Shown: piece after piece, positions 1-7,749 of the stretch
Position numbering within the stretch: position 1 is the first letter of the stretch
Layout: each line of letters begins with the position of its first letter
From: Bacteroidales bacterium UBA4073
GTDB lineage: Bacteria > Bacteroidota > Bacteroidia > Bacteroidales > Tenuifilaceae
Direction: 5' to 3'
Length of the DNA stretch: 8,355 nucleotides
Assembly (NCBI GenBank): GCA_002383425.1
Contig: DFYV01000042.1
Span: 1-8,355, forward strand
Notes under the pieces: generated by a model
Told to the model about the DNA's origin: nothing
The model's database searches: none
Seen by the model: only the letters and a program-made list of their open reading frames with translations
Position numbers and translations under genes: made by a program

Positions 1-16
1 TTTAGCAAGCTGAAAT

Positions 17-86
17 TTCAGACCTCCTGACCCATGGCTGAAAATCAATATTTTACAAAAATTTCATCGTAAAATAAATTGTCGCA
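17..86 (+). repeat. Dispersed two-part intergenic element, copy A
   Basis: The outer part, TTCAGACCTCCTGACCCA (17-34), matches copy B at 15 of 18 positions and copy C at 14 of 18. The inner part, TTGTCGCA (79-86), shares TGTCGCA with both other copies. The spacer between outer part and TGTCGCA is 45 bp here, against 14 and 13 bp in B and C, so this copy is either expanded or degenerate. The outer part overlaps a perfect 12-bp palindrome, CTGAAATTTCAG (10-21). I do not recognise a named family; function is unknown. Confidence 0.5.
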
Positions 87-97
87 TTTTTGTCTAA

Positions 98-161
98 AAA
101 TCCTAAATCCAAAGCACAAAATCCTAAACAATTTCAAAATTCAAAATCACAATATCAAAAC
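98..161. repeat. Degenerate 7-bp-period tracts (AAATCCT and TCAAAAT)
   Basis: Read in steps of seven from 98, the sequence goes AAATCCT, AAATCCA, AAGCACA, AAATCCT (98-125). From 134 it continues as TCAAAAT, TCAAAAT, CACAATA, TCAAAAC (134-161). The 7-bp register is kept within each tract although individual bases have drifted. The units are imperfect and A-rich, so part of the match could be chance; the stronger tracts further right (219-244 and 276-339) make a real heptamer origin more credible. Confidence 0.5.
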
Positions 162-218
162 TTATTTTGCTTTCTTTTAAATCATACTGTTTTGAATTTA
201 TTATTTCGGTCATTTTAA

Positions 219-244
219 AATTTAGAATTTAGAATTTAGAATTT
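219..244. repeat. AATTTAG heptamer tandem repeat
   Basis: Three perfect copies of the 7-mer AATTTAG (219-225, 226-232, 233-239) are followed by a partial AATTT (240-244). Read in another phase the unit is TAGAATT, which differs only in its last two bases from TAGAAGG, the minus-strand reading of the next tract at 276-339. A poly-T run (242-248) follows. No coding or regulatory role is apparent. Confidence 0.75.
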
Positions 245-275
245 TTTTATTCATTAAACATCATTCATCAATTTC

Positions 276-339
276 TTCTAACTTTCTACCTTCTACTTTC
301 TGTCTTCTGTCTTCTACCTTCTAATTTCTACCTTCTAAT
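276..339. repeat. TTCTACC-type heptamer tandem repeat (about nine units)
   Basis: After TTCTAAC (276-282) and one extra T, eight units follow in perfect 7-bp register from 284 to 339: TTCTACC, TTCTACT, TTCTGTC, TTCTGTC, TTCTACC, TTCTAAT, TTCTACC, TTCTAAT. The first four bases, TTCT, are the same in every unit and only the last three vary. On the minus strand this is a TAGAAGG-like repeat. It looks like a slippage-type short tandem repeat that has since accumulated point changes. Confidence 0.8.
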
Positions 340-371
340 TTTGTTCTGCCTGTTTATCAACTAATTATATG

Positions 372-416
372 TAAATTTGCGACATTTTATTTTGCTGTTA
401 AGTCAGGAGTTCTGAA
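372..416 (-). repeat. Dispersed two-part intergenic element, copy B
   Basis: On the minus strand this reads TTCAGAACTCCTGACTTA (416-399), a 14-bp spacer, then TGTCGCAAATTTA (384-372). The 13-bp inner part is identical to that of copy C near 7781, and the outer 18 bp match A and C at 15 of 18 each. It begins one base after the rodA stop codon, so it forms the start of the rodA 3' flank. Its inner end points towards the heptamer tracts at 219-339. It is inverted relative to copy A, so the two bracket the gap. Confidence 0.6.
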
Positions 417-417
417 A

Positions 418-1839
418 TTAGTATGACCCATACCGCGAAGCATCAAAACGCAGGAGAATAAACACAAGGATTGTAAAGGCCCAGAGCGAAGAGCCTCCGT
501 AACTGAAAAACGGAAGTGGAATACCGATAACCGGTACCAGACCGATGGTCATGCCAATATTTACCGCAGCATGGAAAAACAGTATGGAAACAACACTGTA
601 CCCATAAATACGAGCAAAATGCTCGGTTTGTCGTTCAGCAATTTTAAGCAGTCTCAATAGGAAAATCGCAATAAGTGAAACCACCACTGCCGAACCAACA
701 AAACCCCACTCCTCGCCTACAGTACAGAATATAAAATCGGTGCTTTGCTCGGGCACAAAGTTGTACTTGGTTTGGGTTCCGGAAAGATACCCCTTGCCCC
801 AGAACCCACCTGAGCCAATGGCAATCTTTGATTGATTAACATTGTATCCCCAACCCAACGGATCATCCTCAATACCCAAGAGATTGTTAATTCGCTTTTG
901 GTGATGCACATCGAGAACTCTCTCAAACACATAATCGGCCGACATAGAAAAACCTAACGTGGCAATCAGAAAAAACGAAATGGCATACACCTGTTTCAGC
1001 CTTTTCCTGTAGGCATAAGCAAACCCTATAAACACGGCAATAATGACAGGAATTAAAAAGATTATTTCTACTGAAAGCTTTAAATGGAATAGTTCCGAAG
1101 CAACAAAAAGCAGTAATCCTATTCCTAATGTTCCCAATGTAACCCTGAAAGCGTCGCGGTAATGACGTGTATATATCACTAAAAGCATAATTGCAACGGC
1201 AAAAATAAAGGCTATCAAAACCGATGTGCTATACATAAGGGTAAGTATGAATACCAGAACCAGGAAAAACATGTAAGCCAGAATCCACCCAGGCAAACCC
1301 TCGCGATAAAGCACTAACACCAGAGCGCCAAAAACCAATGCCGAACCCATATCGTTTTGTAAAAGAATAATGCCAACGGGCAAGCCAACTATTATTGCTA
1401 CTTTAACGTATGACCAAAAACCCGATAGCTTAAATCCGTAACTACTCATAAGTTTTGCCAGGGCAAGCGATGTGGTAATTTTGGCAAATTCAGCAGGTTG
1501 AATGCCAAATGAACCAATAGGAATCCACGATTTGGATGCATTAACCACCCTCCCAAACAGCAATGTTGAAATTAGGGATAGCAGAACGACGCCATAAAAG
1601 ATATAGGCAAAAGCCGGGTAAATCCTATCGTTGGTGTTAAGAATGATAAAAGCCATGATGAATGCAAAAAATATCCAAACCAGCTGCTTGCCATACCGCT
1701 GGCTAAAATCAAGGATATTGCGATGATCGTCGCTATACACTGCAGCATAAATATTAAACCATCCCATTATTACAAGCAAGATGTACAGAATGGTTGCTAC
1801 CCAATCGAGATTCCGCAGTATGCTATTTTGCCTTTGCAT
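418..1839 (-). CDS. rodA: RodA, SEDS-family peptidoglycan glycosyltransferase of the elongasome
   Basis: Polymerises lipid II into glycan strands in the cytoplasmic membrane, working with PBP2 from the adjacent gene. The 473-residue protein is almost entirely hydrophobic segments. SEDS hallmarks are clear: QPAEFAK (114-120), QNDMGSA (161-167), IAIGSGGFWGKG (339-350), PEQSTDFIF (363-371) with Asp368 matching the essential extracellular Asp of RodA, GEEWGF (375-380), and PLPFFSYGGSS near the C-terminus. It is about 100 residues longer than the roughly 370-residue E. coli protein. The extra length lies between about 204 and 300 and includes additional hydrophobic segments, a trait I associate with Bacteroidota RodA. 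The ATG at 1839 lies inside the end of mrdA (17-bp overlap), implying translational coupling; the next Met, residue 25, would remove half of the first membrane helix. Last gene of the unit. Confidence 0.96.
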   Translation of the reverse strand: MQRQNSILRNLDWVATILYILLVIMGWFNIYAAVYSDDHRNILDFSQRYGKQLVWIFFAFIMAFIILNTNDRIYPAFAYIFYGVVLLSLISTLLFGRVVNASKSWIPIGSFGIQPAEFAKITTSLALAKLMSSYGFKLSGFWSYVKVAIIVGLPVGIILLQNDMGSALVFGALVLVLYREGLPGWILAYMFFLVLVFILTLMYSTSVLIAFIFAVAIMLLVIYTRHYRDAFRVTLGTLGIGLLLFVASELFHLKLSVEIIFLIPVIIAVFIGFAYAYRKRLKQVYAISFFLIATLGFSMSADYVFERVLDVHHQKRINNLLGIEDDPLGWGYNVNQSKIAIGSGGFWGKGYLSGTQTKYNFVPEQSTDFIFCTVGEEWGFVGSAVVVSLIAIFLLRLLKIAERQTEHFARIYGYSVVSILFFHAAVNIGMTIGLVPVIGIPLPFFSYGGSSLWAFTILVFILLRFDASRYGSY

Positions 1840-3673
1840 GTCTGTCTAATAAATTTGCATCAAGTATATACCTTTCCAAATCGGGACGCGATATTGAATC
1901 CTTCAAATACTTTTCGATCATTAAGCTTGCAGTGGGTGCAGCCCATGTAGCACCAAAACCAGCATTTTCAACATAAACCGCTATGGCGATTTTGGGGTCA
2001 TCCTTTGGGGCAAAAGCAAAAAAAACGGAATGATCTTTACCATGTGGATTTTGAGCAGTTCCCGTTTTACCGCAAATACGAATATCAGGCAAAGCTGCTA
2101 TCCGGGCGGTACTTCCACTACCCGGAACGCCGTTAACCGCCAAATCCATACCTTCGATAATATACCTAAAGTAAACCGAATCGATAGAGGTAAAGTGTTT
2201 TTGATGATAATCGGGGGTGATGCTTTCACCCTCAATGGCTTTAACCACATGTGGCGTCAAGTAATACCCTTTGTTAGCAATAATTGCTGCCAGATTTGCC
2301 ATCTGTAAAGGAGTAACCGCTAGTTCCCCCTGCCCAATGGCAAGCGAAATAATGGTAAGCGAGTTCCATCCACCTTTTCTGAAATACTTATCGTAGAACG
2401 AAACCGATGGCACAATCCCTTTTAGCTCATGAGGCAAATCAATACCCAGCTTGCTGCCAAATCCAAACGATTCAACGTGCTTTTTCCACACAGTAAACCC
2501 TTTTTCAACAGAGCCAAACTCTCGTTTATCGATAATATTTCGGAATACATGACAGTAGTATGTATTACACGAAACCTGTATAGATTGAATCAGGTTTGTT
2601 GGCGATGGATGGCTATGGCAAGCAACCCCTCGGCCAATGTGATATCCCCCATCACAGCTGTATCGTGTTTCGGGGGTAACAACTCCCTCCTGCAATCCAA
2701 TTAGTGCATTTACCACCTTGAAGGTTGAGCCGGGCGGATACAATGCCATGATTGAACGGTTGAATATGGGCTTCAAGGAATCCTGCTGAAGAGCTTTGAA
2801 ATTTACCGCCCTTTGCCTACCTACCAACAGGCTGGGATCGTATGTTGGGCTCGATATCATAGCCAATACCTCGCCCGTTTGGGGTTCAATGGCGACAATG
2901 CTGCCGATTTTATTTTGCATCAATCGCTCACCATATTCCTGAAGTTTAATGTCAATTGTGCTGGTTATGTTTTTGCCAGGCGTGGCAATAGTATCGAATT
3001 TACCTTTCTCGTACAAACCCTTTATACGGTTGTAAACATCAACCATGAAAATTTTTACCCCCTTTTTGCCCCGGAGAACATGCTCATACGAACGTTCAAT
3101 GCCGCTAATTCCAATGTAATCGCCTTGTTGGTAGTAGGGGGCATTTTTTATATCCCGCTCATCAACCTCACCAATATATCCCAGTAAATGTGCAGCAATG
3201 GGGCGATTGTACGAGCGTACGGTTCGGGGCTGAACCTCAAAACCCGAATACTTATACATCACCTCCTGAAATCGGGAAAAATTCTCTGCCGATATTTGAT
3301 TAAGCAATACCACCGCCTTACGGGGAGAATAGCCTTTTTGCTTTGAAGCCTGAACAAAGGCATCGCTAACCTGCTCAACGGTAAGCCCAAGCATTGTTGC
3401 AAACTCCACCGTGTCGAATGGCTTAACCTGATTCTTAACCATTAAAATATCGAATACAGGCTTATTGGTAACCACTGGAGTCCCATGCCTATCGAGGATT
3501 AACCCACGGGCAGGGTACTGGGTTACATAACGGAGTACATTATTTGCTGCGGAAAACTTATACGAACTATTGACAACCTGAATGTAAAACAACTTGCTGA
3601 TTATAACAGCAAACACAAGTATTATGATTACCGATACAACAACTTTTCGGTTACTTTCAGCTCTTAATACCAC
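1823..3673 (-). CDS. mrdA: Penicillin-binding protein 2, elongasome transpeptidase
   Basis: Class B PBP that cross-links peptides of new sidewall peptidoglycan in the periplasm and is the partner of RodA. Of 616 residues, about 11-33 form the single N-terminal membrane anchor. The dimerisation/pedestal region follows (RGLILDRHG at 56-64, GISGIERSYE at 188-197). The transpeptidase domain carries all three penicillin-binding motifs: STFK (Ser316 nucleophile, Lys319), SCN (368-370) and KTGT (536-539). Length is normal for PBP2. The start is a GTG (3673-3671) whose first G is the last base of the mreD stop codon TAG. An in-frame stop lies five codons upstream with no other start between, which supports this start. 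Also called pbpA or pbp2. No key residue is missing. Confidence 0.96.
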   Translation of the reverse strand: MVLRAESNRKVVVSVIIILVFAVIISKLFYIQVVNSSYKFSAANNVLRYVTQYPARGLILDRHGTPVVTNKPVFDILMVKNQVKPFDTVEFATMLGLTVEQVSDAFVQASKQKGYSPRKAVVLLNQISAENFSRFQEVMYKYSGFEVQPRTVRSYNRPIAAHLLGYIGEVDERDIKNAPYYQQGDYIGISGIERSYEHVLRGKKGVKIFMVDVYNRIKGLYEKGKFDTIATPGKNITSTIDIKLQEYGERLMQNKIGSIVAIEPQTGEVLAMISSPTYDPSLLVGRQRAVNFKALQQDSLKPIFNRSIMALYPPGSTFKVVNALIGLQEGVVTPETRYSCDGGYHIGRGVACHSHPSPTNLIQSIQVSCNTYYCHVFRNIIDKREFGSVEKGFTVWKKHVESFGFGSKLGIDLPHELKGIVPSVSFYDKYFRKGGWNSLTIISLAIGQGELAVTPLQMANLAAIIANKGYYLTPHVVKAIEGESITPDYHQKHFTSIDSVYFRYIIEGMDLAVNGVPGSGSTARIAALPDIRICGKTGTAQNPHGKDHSVFFAFAPKDDPKIAIAVYVENAGFGATWAAPTASLMIEKYLKDSISRPDLERYILDANLLDRHAKAK

Positions 3674-4191
3674 TACCTTACCATTTTATTACGTATTCGC
3701 ATTAGTTCAATAATTACAATAAAAAACGTTGATACAGCAGTACTAAGAATAATCCTTACCATGGTTAGCCATAAATGTTTGAAGGAGAACACTTCAAGAA
3801 AAAATAGCACAAAATGATGGACTAATACAGCCAGAATGGTATAGACAATAAACCATTCAATGGAGGTATTGGAAATATCGGGAACTCCGTGAATATCCTG
3901 AATTGACCTAAAGCTCCACCGGCTTAGGATAACTGGCCTGGAATAGGCAAGCACAAGCGTGGCCGTGGTATGCAGCCCAAGGGTATTGGAAAAGTAATCG
4001 ACAGTAAACCCTAAAGCAAAGCCCACAACCAGTAACATCCAACGCGAAATACGGTATGGCAGTAAGAGAATTACCAGTACGTATATGTAAGGGTTTACAT
4101 ACCCCAGAAAGTTTATGTTATTAAGAACTAAAAACTGCAAAAGAAGCAGAATAGCCGTTATTCCAAAGTATTTAAGTATATTGTTGTGCAT
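3673..4191 (-). CDS. mreD: MreD, rod shape-determining membrane protein
   Basis: Small integral membrane protein of the elongasome, thought to work with MreC in linking MreB filaments to PBP2 and RodA. The 172-residue product has about five or six hydrophobic segments (roughly 8-25, 35-47, 51-66, 72-88, 112-135, 143-163). After the third segment it has the VDYFSNTLGLHT stretch, typical of Bacteroidota MreD proteins. Sequence similarity across the family is low, so the call leans on position between mreC and mrdA as well as topology. I prefer the ATG at 4191-4189, which shares its A with the mreC stop (TGATG). A GTG one codon upstream (4194) is also possible and would give 173 residues and a 4-bp overlap. 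Confidence 0.9.
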   Translation of the reverse strand: MHNNILKYFGITAILLLLQFLVLNNINFLGYVNPYIYVLVILLLPYRISRWMLLVVGFALGFTVDYFSNTLGLHTTATLVLAYSRPVILSRWSFRSIQDIHGVPDISNTSIEWFIVYTILAVLVHHFVLFFLEVFSFKHLWLTMVRIILSTAVSTFFIVIIELMRIRNKMVR

Positions 4192-5012
4192 CACTTTGCG
4201 GTTTGCAAACGCTCAATTTCATCTTTTACCCTCGAGTTAACCAGATATACGTAGTCGAGGGTTTTGAAATCGGCAAAAAGTTCAACGGAAATCGAAAGAA
4301 AACTGCCATCCTTGATATAAAAATCAACCACTCGTCCGATTGGGATATCCTTTGGGAAAATTGTCGAGAAACCACTGGTAACAATTGTATCGCCTTGAGC
4401 CACATTGATATGAAGTGGAATTTCATCGAGTACCACCCGCCTGTAGTCCATACCATCCCACGAAATAGCACCAAAAGCACCCGATTTCTTATGCATGGCT
4501 GAAACCTTAACATCAATATTCAAAAGCGAAATTACCGAAGCGAAATGGTTAGATGTAGCCGATACTATTCCCACCACACCATTCCTGCAAATAACACCCA
4601 TTCCCTTGTAAACACCATCGGTTGTTCCGGCATCGAGCATAATATAGTTATGCCGGCTGTTAATAGAGTTATCTATAACCCTGGCAGGTATATACCGGAA
4701 TATTCCAGCAGTATCGTCAATTTTCATGAGTGAGTCCTGAAGCATTTGCATCTTTGTTTTGTATCGCTCAATGTCATTTCGTAACTCAACGTTCTCCATG
4801 AGTAAAAGAATATTTGAGCGTCGCAAATCGAAAAGGCTTGTAACCTTGGATGCTTGCCTATGCCAAAACCCTGATATGGATTTGGTCAGGGCTCCAACTT
4901 TCGATTTTTGGTAGTAAGTGGTATTGAAGTATAGCGATAGCGATGCCCCTAAAAGGATCAGAAATACCACATGGATGTACAGGCGCTTAAGAATTTCGTA
5001 CAGGTTATTCAT
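4191..5012 (-). CDS. mreC: MreC, rod shape-determining scaffold protein
   Basis: Periplasmic scaffold, anchored in the inner membrane, that connects MreB to PBP2 and RodA. Of 273 residues, about 11-29 form the membrane anchor. A charged heptad-like stretch at about 66-100 (MENVELRNDIERY and onward) fits the dimerising coiled coil. The rest is the two-lobed beta domain with conserved family stretches at 110-134 (ARVIDNS, LDAGTTDGV) and 207-228 (GDTIVTSG, FPKDIPIG). The length is usual for the family. The ATG at 5012 lies 17 bp after the mreB stop, with no Shine-Dalgarno-like sequence in the gap. The stop codon overlaps the mreD start. No oddities are seen. Confidence 0.95.
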   Translation of the reverse strand: MNNLYEILKRLYIHVVFLILLGASLSLYFNTTYYQKSKVGALTKSISGFWHRQASKVTSLFDLRRSNILLLMENVELRNDIERYKTKMQMLQDSLMKIDDTAGIFRYIPARVIDNSINSRHNYIMLDAGTTDGVYKGMGVICRNGVVGIVSATSNHFASVISLLNIDVKVSAMHKKSGAFGAISWDGMDYRRVVLDEIPLHINVAQGDTIVTSGFSTIFPKDIPIGRVVDFYIKDGSFLSISVELFADFKTLDYVYLVNSRVKDEIERLQTAK

Positions 5013-5029
5013 TTCAACGCACTACTCGG

Positions 5030-6049
5030 TTACCTCATTAGGAATGGGAAGTTCAGGTTTTTTAAAGCTATTCCTGTGCCCCTGGCAACAGCATGAAGTG
5101 GATCCTCGGCTATGCGGAAAGGAATGTTTACTTTCTCCGTTAACCGCTTATCGAGGCCGCGAAGCAAAGCCCCACCACCGGCAAGGTATATACCTTTTTT
5201 AACAATATCGGCGTAGAGTTCTGGGGGTGTTTGTTCCAACACGTTGAATAAGGCCGACTCAATTTTAGAGAGCGATTTGTCCAGGCAATAAGCAATTTCC
5301 TGATACGAAACAGGGACCTCAATGGGCAAAGCGGTCATCAGGTTAGGCCCTCGTACAATGAAATCGGATGGTGGGTTATCGAGATCGGGAAGGGCAGAGC
5401 CGACGTTTATCTTAATATCCTCGGCGGTGCGTTCGCCTATCTTAACGTTGTGCTGTTGGCGCATGTATGCCTGAATATCGGCGGTAAAGCCATCGCCGGC
5501 AATACGAATCGATTTATTGCAAACAATACCGCCCAGGGCAATAACGGCAATTTCGGTTGTTCCACCACCAATATCAACAACCATACTACCCTCGGGAGCC
5601 AAAACATCAAGACCAATACCAAGAGCTGCCGCCATAGGCTCATAAATCAGGTAAACATCGCGCCCACCAGCATGTTCGGACGAGTCGCGAACAGCACGTA
5701 TCTCCACTTCGGTACTACCACTCGGAATCCCTATAACCATGCGTAGCGATGGAGTAAATATTGGGCTCTTGGTATTTATCATGTTAATCATCCCACGTAT
5801 CATCAGCTCAGCAGCGTTAAAGTCGGCAATAACTCCATCGCTGAGCGGACGAATGGTTTTTATGTTTTCGTGGGTTTTACCATGCATAGCCCTGGCTTGA
5901 TCACCAATGGCTATCATTTTTCCTGTTGACTGGTCGATAGCCACAATGGAGGGCTGATCGACAACAATTTTATCGTTATAAAGAATAATGGTATTAGCCG
6001 TTCCCAGGTCAATGGCTAATTCCTGAGTTAAAAACGAAAAAAGTCCCAT
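5030..6049 (-). CDS. mreB: MreB, actin-like cell-shape protein
   Basis: Bacterial actin homologue that forms membrane-bound filaments guiding sidewall synthesis. The 339-residue protein starts with MGLFSFLTQ, a short hydrophobic/amphipathic end suited to membrane binding. Nucleotide-binding elements are intact: phosphate 1, DLGTANT (14-20); YEPMAAA (136-142); phosphate 2, DIGGGTTE (159-166); GERTAEDIK (206-213); and the adenosine motif LAGGGALLRG (289-298). Length and motifs are typical. The ATG at 6049 follows the purH stop by 21 bp, too short for an obvious independent promoter, and no -7-like TAnnTTTG is seen close upstream. It is therefore probably co-transcribed with purH and drives the downstream mre/mrd genes. 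Confidence 0.98.
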   Translation of the reverse strand: MGLFSFLTQELAIDLGTANTIILYNDKIVVDQPSIVAIDQSTGKMIAIGDQARAMHGKTHENIKTIRPLSDGVIADFNAAELMIRGMINMINTKSPIFTPSLRMVIGIPSGSTEVEIRAVRDSSEHAGGRDVYLIYEPMAAALGIGLDVLAPEGSMVVDIGGGTTEIAVIALGGIVCNKSIRIAGDGFTADIQAYMRQQHNVKIGERTAEDIKINVGSALPDLDNPPSDFIVRGPNLMTALPIEVPVSYQEIAYCLDKSLSKIESALFNVLEQTPPELYADIVKKGIYLAGGGALLRGLDKRLTEKVNIPFRIAEDPLHAVARGTGIALKNLNFPFLMR

Positions 6050-6070
6050 ACAAAATCAGTGTTTATTTTT

Positions 6071-7597
6071 TTAATGTTTAAAGTGTCGTATTCCGGTAAA
6101 AATCATAGCAATGCCCTTTGCATTGCAAAAGTCGATACTTTCCTGATCCTTAATCGATCCACCAGGTTGTATTACGGCTCTAATACCAGCCTCATAGGCC
6201 AGCTGAACGCTATCGGGAAAAGGGAAAAAGGCGTCGGAAGCCATTACTGCACCATTCAAGTCGAACCCAAAATTACGGGCTTTTTCAATGGCTTGCTTTA
6301 CAGCATCAACCCTTGAGGTTTGACCAACCCCGCTGCCGACAAGCTGACGGTTTTTTACCAGTACTATTGCGTTCGATTTGGTATGCTTAACAATTTTGTT
6401 GGCAAATAGCAGATCGTTCAGCTCATTTGGCAAGGCCGACTTTTGGGTAACCAACCTCAACGTATTGTCCGATTCGGTAATTGAGTCGCGTTCTTGCACT
6501 AAAACCCCATTTAATGCGCTACGAAATACTAATTTTGGTAGCGAAAAACTTTTCATGTGCAATACTATTCTGTTTTTCTTTGCCGATAGTACTTCTAAAG
6601 CCTTTCGATCGAATGCAGGGGCTATAAGTACCTCAAAGAATATCTTGTTAATATCCCTGGCAGTTATCTCATCAATTTTCTGGTTTGAAATTACTATACC
6701 CCCGAAAGCCGAAACAGGATCGCCCGCCAAGGCATCGGTCCATGCGTCATAAACATTTGAACGTAAGGCAACGCCACAGGCATTGTTATGTTTTAGAATG
6801 GCAACCGTTGGTTCATCAAACTCCTTGATAAGATTTACTGCTGCATCGATATCCAATAGGTTGTTATATGATATTTCCTTTCCACCAAATTGCTCAAACA
6901 TATCATTGAAGTTTCCATAGAAAACACCTTTCTGGTGTGGATTCTCGCCATATCTCAGATTTTTTACTCCCGTTATGCTTTTACGAAAAAAGTTTGGTGG
7001 AAAATCGGGGCTAAAATAGCTGTAAATGGCTGTATCGTAATGCGACGAGGTAGCAAAAGCTTCGGCTGCAAAAGTTCTGCGCTGTTCAAGGGTTGTATAA
7101 CAGCTCTGTTCAGTAAGGATTTGATAAACATTTTCGTACTGTTCCCTATTCGACACAACCAGAATGTCCTTAAAATTTTTAGCTGCAGCTCTAATCAGTG
7201 AAACTCCTCCTACATCGATTTTCTCAATCACCTCGGGTTCCGATGCCCCTGCTTCAGCAGTTTTTTCAAAGGGATACAGATCAACAATAACCATGTCAAT
7301 CTCCGGAATACTGTACTCCTGAAGTTGAAACAAATCGTTTTCGTTTTCGCGTCGGGCAAGAATTCCTCCAAAAACTTTAGGATGCAAGGTTTTTACCCTT
7401 CCTCCGAGGATTGAAGGGTAACTTGTAAGCTCTTCCACAGCAATAACTGGCACTCCCAGACCCTTAATAAAATCCATGGTTCCACCTGTAGAGTAGATGG
7501 TAACGCCACCCTCACCCAACACCTTTACAATTTTATCGATTTGTTCCTTATGGTAAACCGAAATTAATGCAGTTTTAATGGGCTTTAAATCATTCAT
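6071..7597 (-). CDS. purH: Bifunctional AICAR formyltransferase / IMP cyclohydrolase
   Basis: Cytoplasmic enzyme for the last two steps of purine biosynthesis: AICAR plus 10-formyl-tetrahydrofolate gives FAICAR, which is then closed to IMP. The 508 residues contain the N-terminal MGS-like cyclohydrolase domain (about 1-145) with STGGT (36-40), GGRVKTLHP (65-73), DLYPF (106-110) and IDVGGVSLIRAAAKN (127-141). The formyltransferase domain follows, with RYGENPHQ (215-222), Lys269-His270 in KHNNACG (the catalytic Lys-His pair), DPVSAFGG (293-300), SDAFFPFPDS (454-463) and QPGGS (477-481). Domain order and length are normal. The ATG at 7597 is not preceded by a Shine-Dalgarno sequence, as is usual in Bacteroidota. 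It is the first gene of the minus-strand unit; no purine-regulator site was recognised upstream. Confidence 0.97.
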   Translation of the reverse strand: MNDLKPIKTALISVYHKEQIDKIVKVLGEGGVTIYSTGGTMDFIKGLGVPVIAVEELTSYPSILGGRVKTLHPKVFGGILARRENENDLFQLQEYSIPEIDMVIVDLYPFEKTAEAGASEPEVIEKIDVGGVSLIRAAAKNFKDILVVSNREQYENVYQILTEQSCYTTLEQRRTFAAEAFATSSHYDTAIYSYFSPDFPPNFFRKSITGVKNLRYGENPHQKGVFYGNFNDMFEQFGGKEISYNNLLDIDAAVNLIKEFDEPTVAILKHNNACGVALRSNVYDAWTDALAGDPVSAFGGIVISNQKIDEITARDINKIFFEVLIAPAFDRKALEVLSAKKNRIVLHMKSFSLPKLVFRSALNGVLVQERDSITESDNTLRLVTQKSALPNELNDLLFANKIVKHTKSNAIVLVKNRQLVGSGVGQTSRVDAVKQAIEKARNFGFDLNGAVMASDAFFPFPDSVQLAYEAGIRAVIQPGGSIKDQESIDFCNAKGIAMIFTGIRHFKH

Positions 7598-7749
7598 CGT
7601 ATTGCTTATCAGCTACTTATAAATAAAAAAGGGATGCTTTAACTCGACTTTAAAATTGGTTAAATCCTTTGAAAAACCAATACTTAGCAGCAATTTTTTT
7701 TCAACACTGAAAATAATTAATCCCAAGAATTTGGCTAATTTTTCAGTAA

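Larger units (their letters stand above)
1..417. other. Gene-free, repeat-rich gap downstream of rodA
   Basis: No convincing coding frame is visible on either strand. The stretch is strongly AT-rich and consists largely of short repeats: a two-part element at each end (17-86 plus, 372-416 minus) and, between them, several tracts with a 7-bp period. No GC-rich hairpin followed by a T-run, as expected of an intrinsic terminator, is seen after the rodA stop. A plus-strand gene could end just outside or at the left edge: a TGA at 11-13 is preceded by codons reading L-A-S. That would make the gap a convergent one, but only three codons are visible, so no gene is called. Confidence 0.7.

Noticed and set aside
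271..345. Pyrimidine-rich tract as a triplex (H-DNA) former
   Set aside because: Every third to seventh base is A or G, so the mirror-symmetric pure pyrimidine run needed for a triplex is absent; the 7-bp repeat explains the composition.
1723..3187. Several plus-strand open frames of 60-124 codons inside rodA and mrdA
   Set aside because: They are antisense shadows of well-recognised minus-strand genes, with no motif or domain of their own. The same applies to the other antisense frames across mreC, mreB and purH.
4192..4194. GTG as the mreD start one codon before the ATG
   Set aside because: Possible, but the ATG sharing its A with the mreC TGA is the more usual coupled arrangement; the difference is a single residue.
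7598..7749. Promoter or purine riboswitch for purH
   Set aside because: No convincing TTTG/TAnnTTTG pair on the minus strand and no purine-riboswitch-like conserved core could be recognised by eye.
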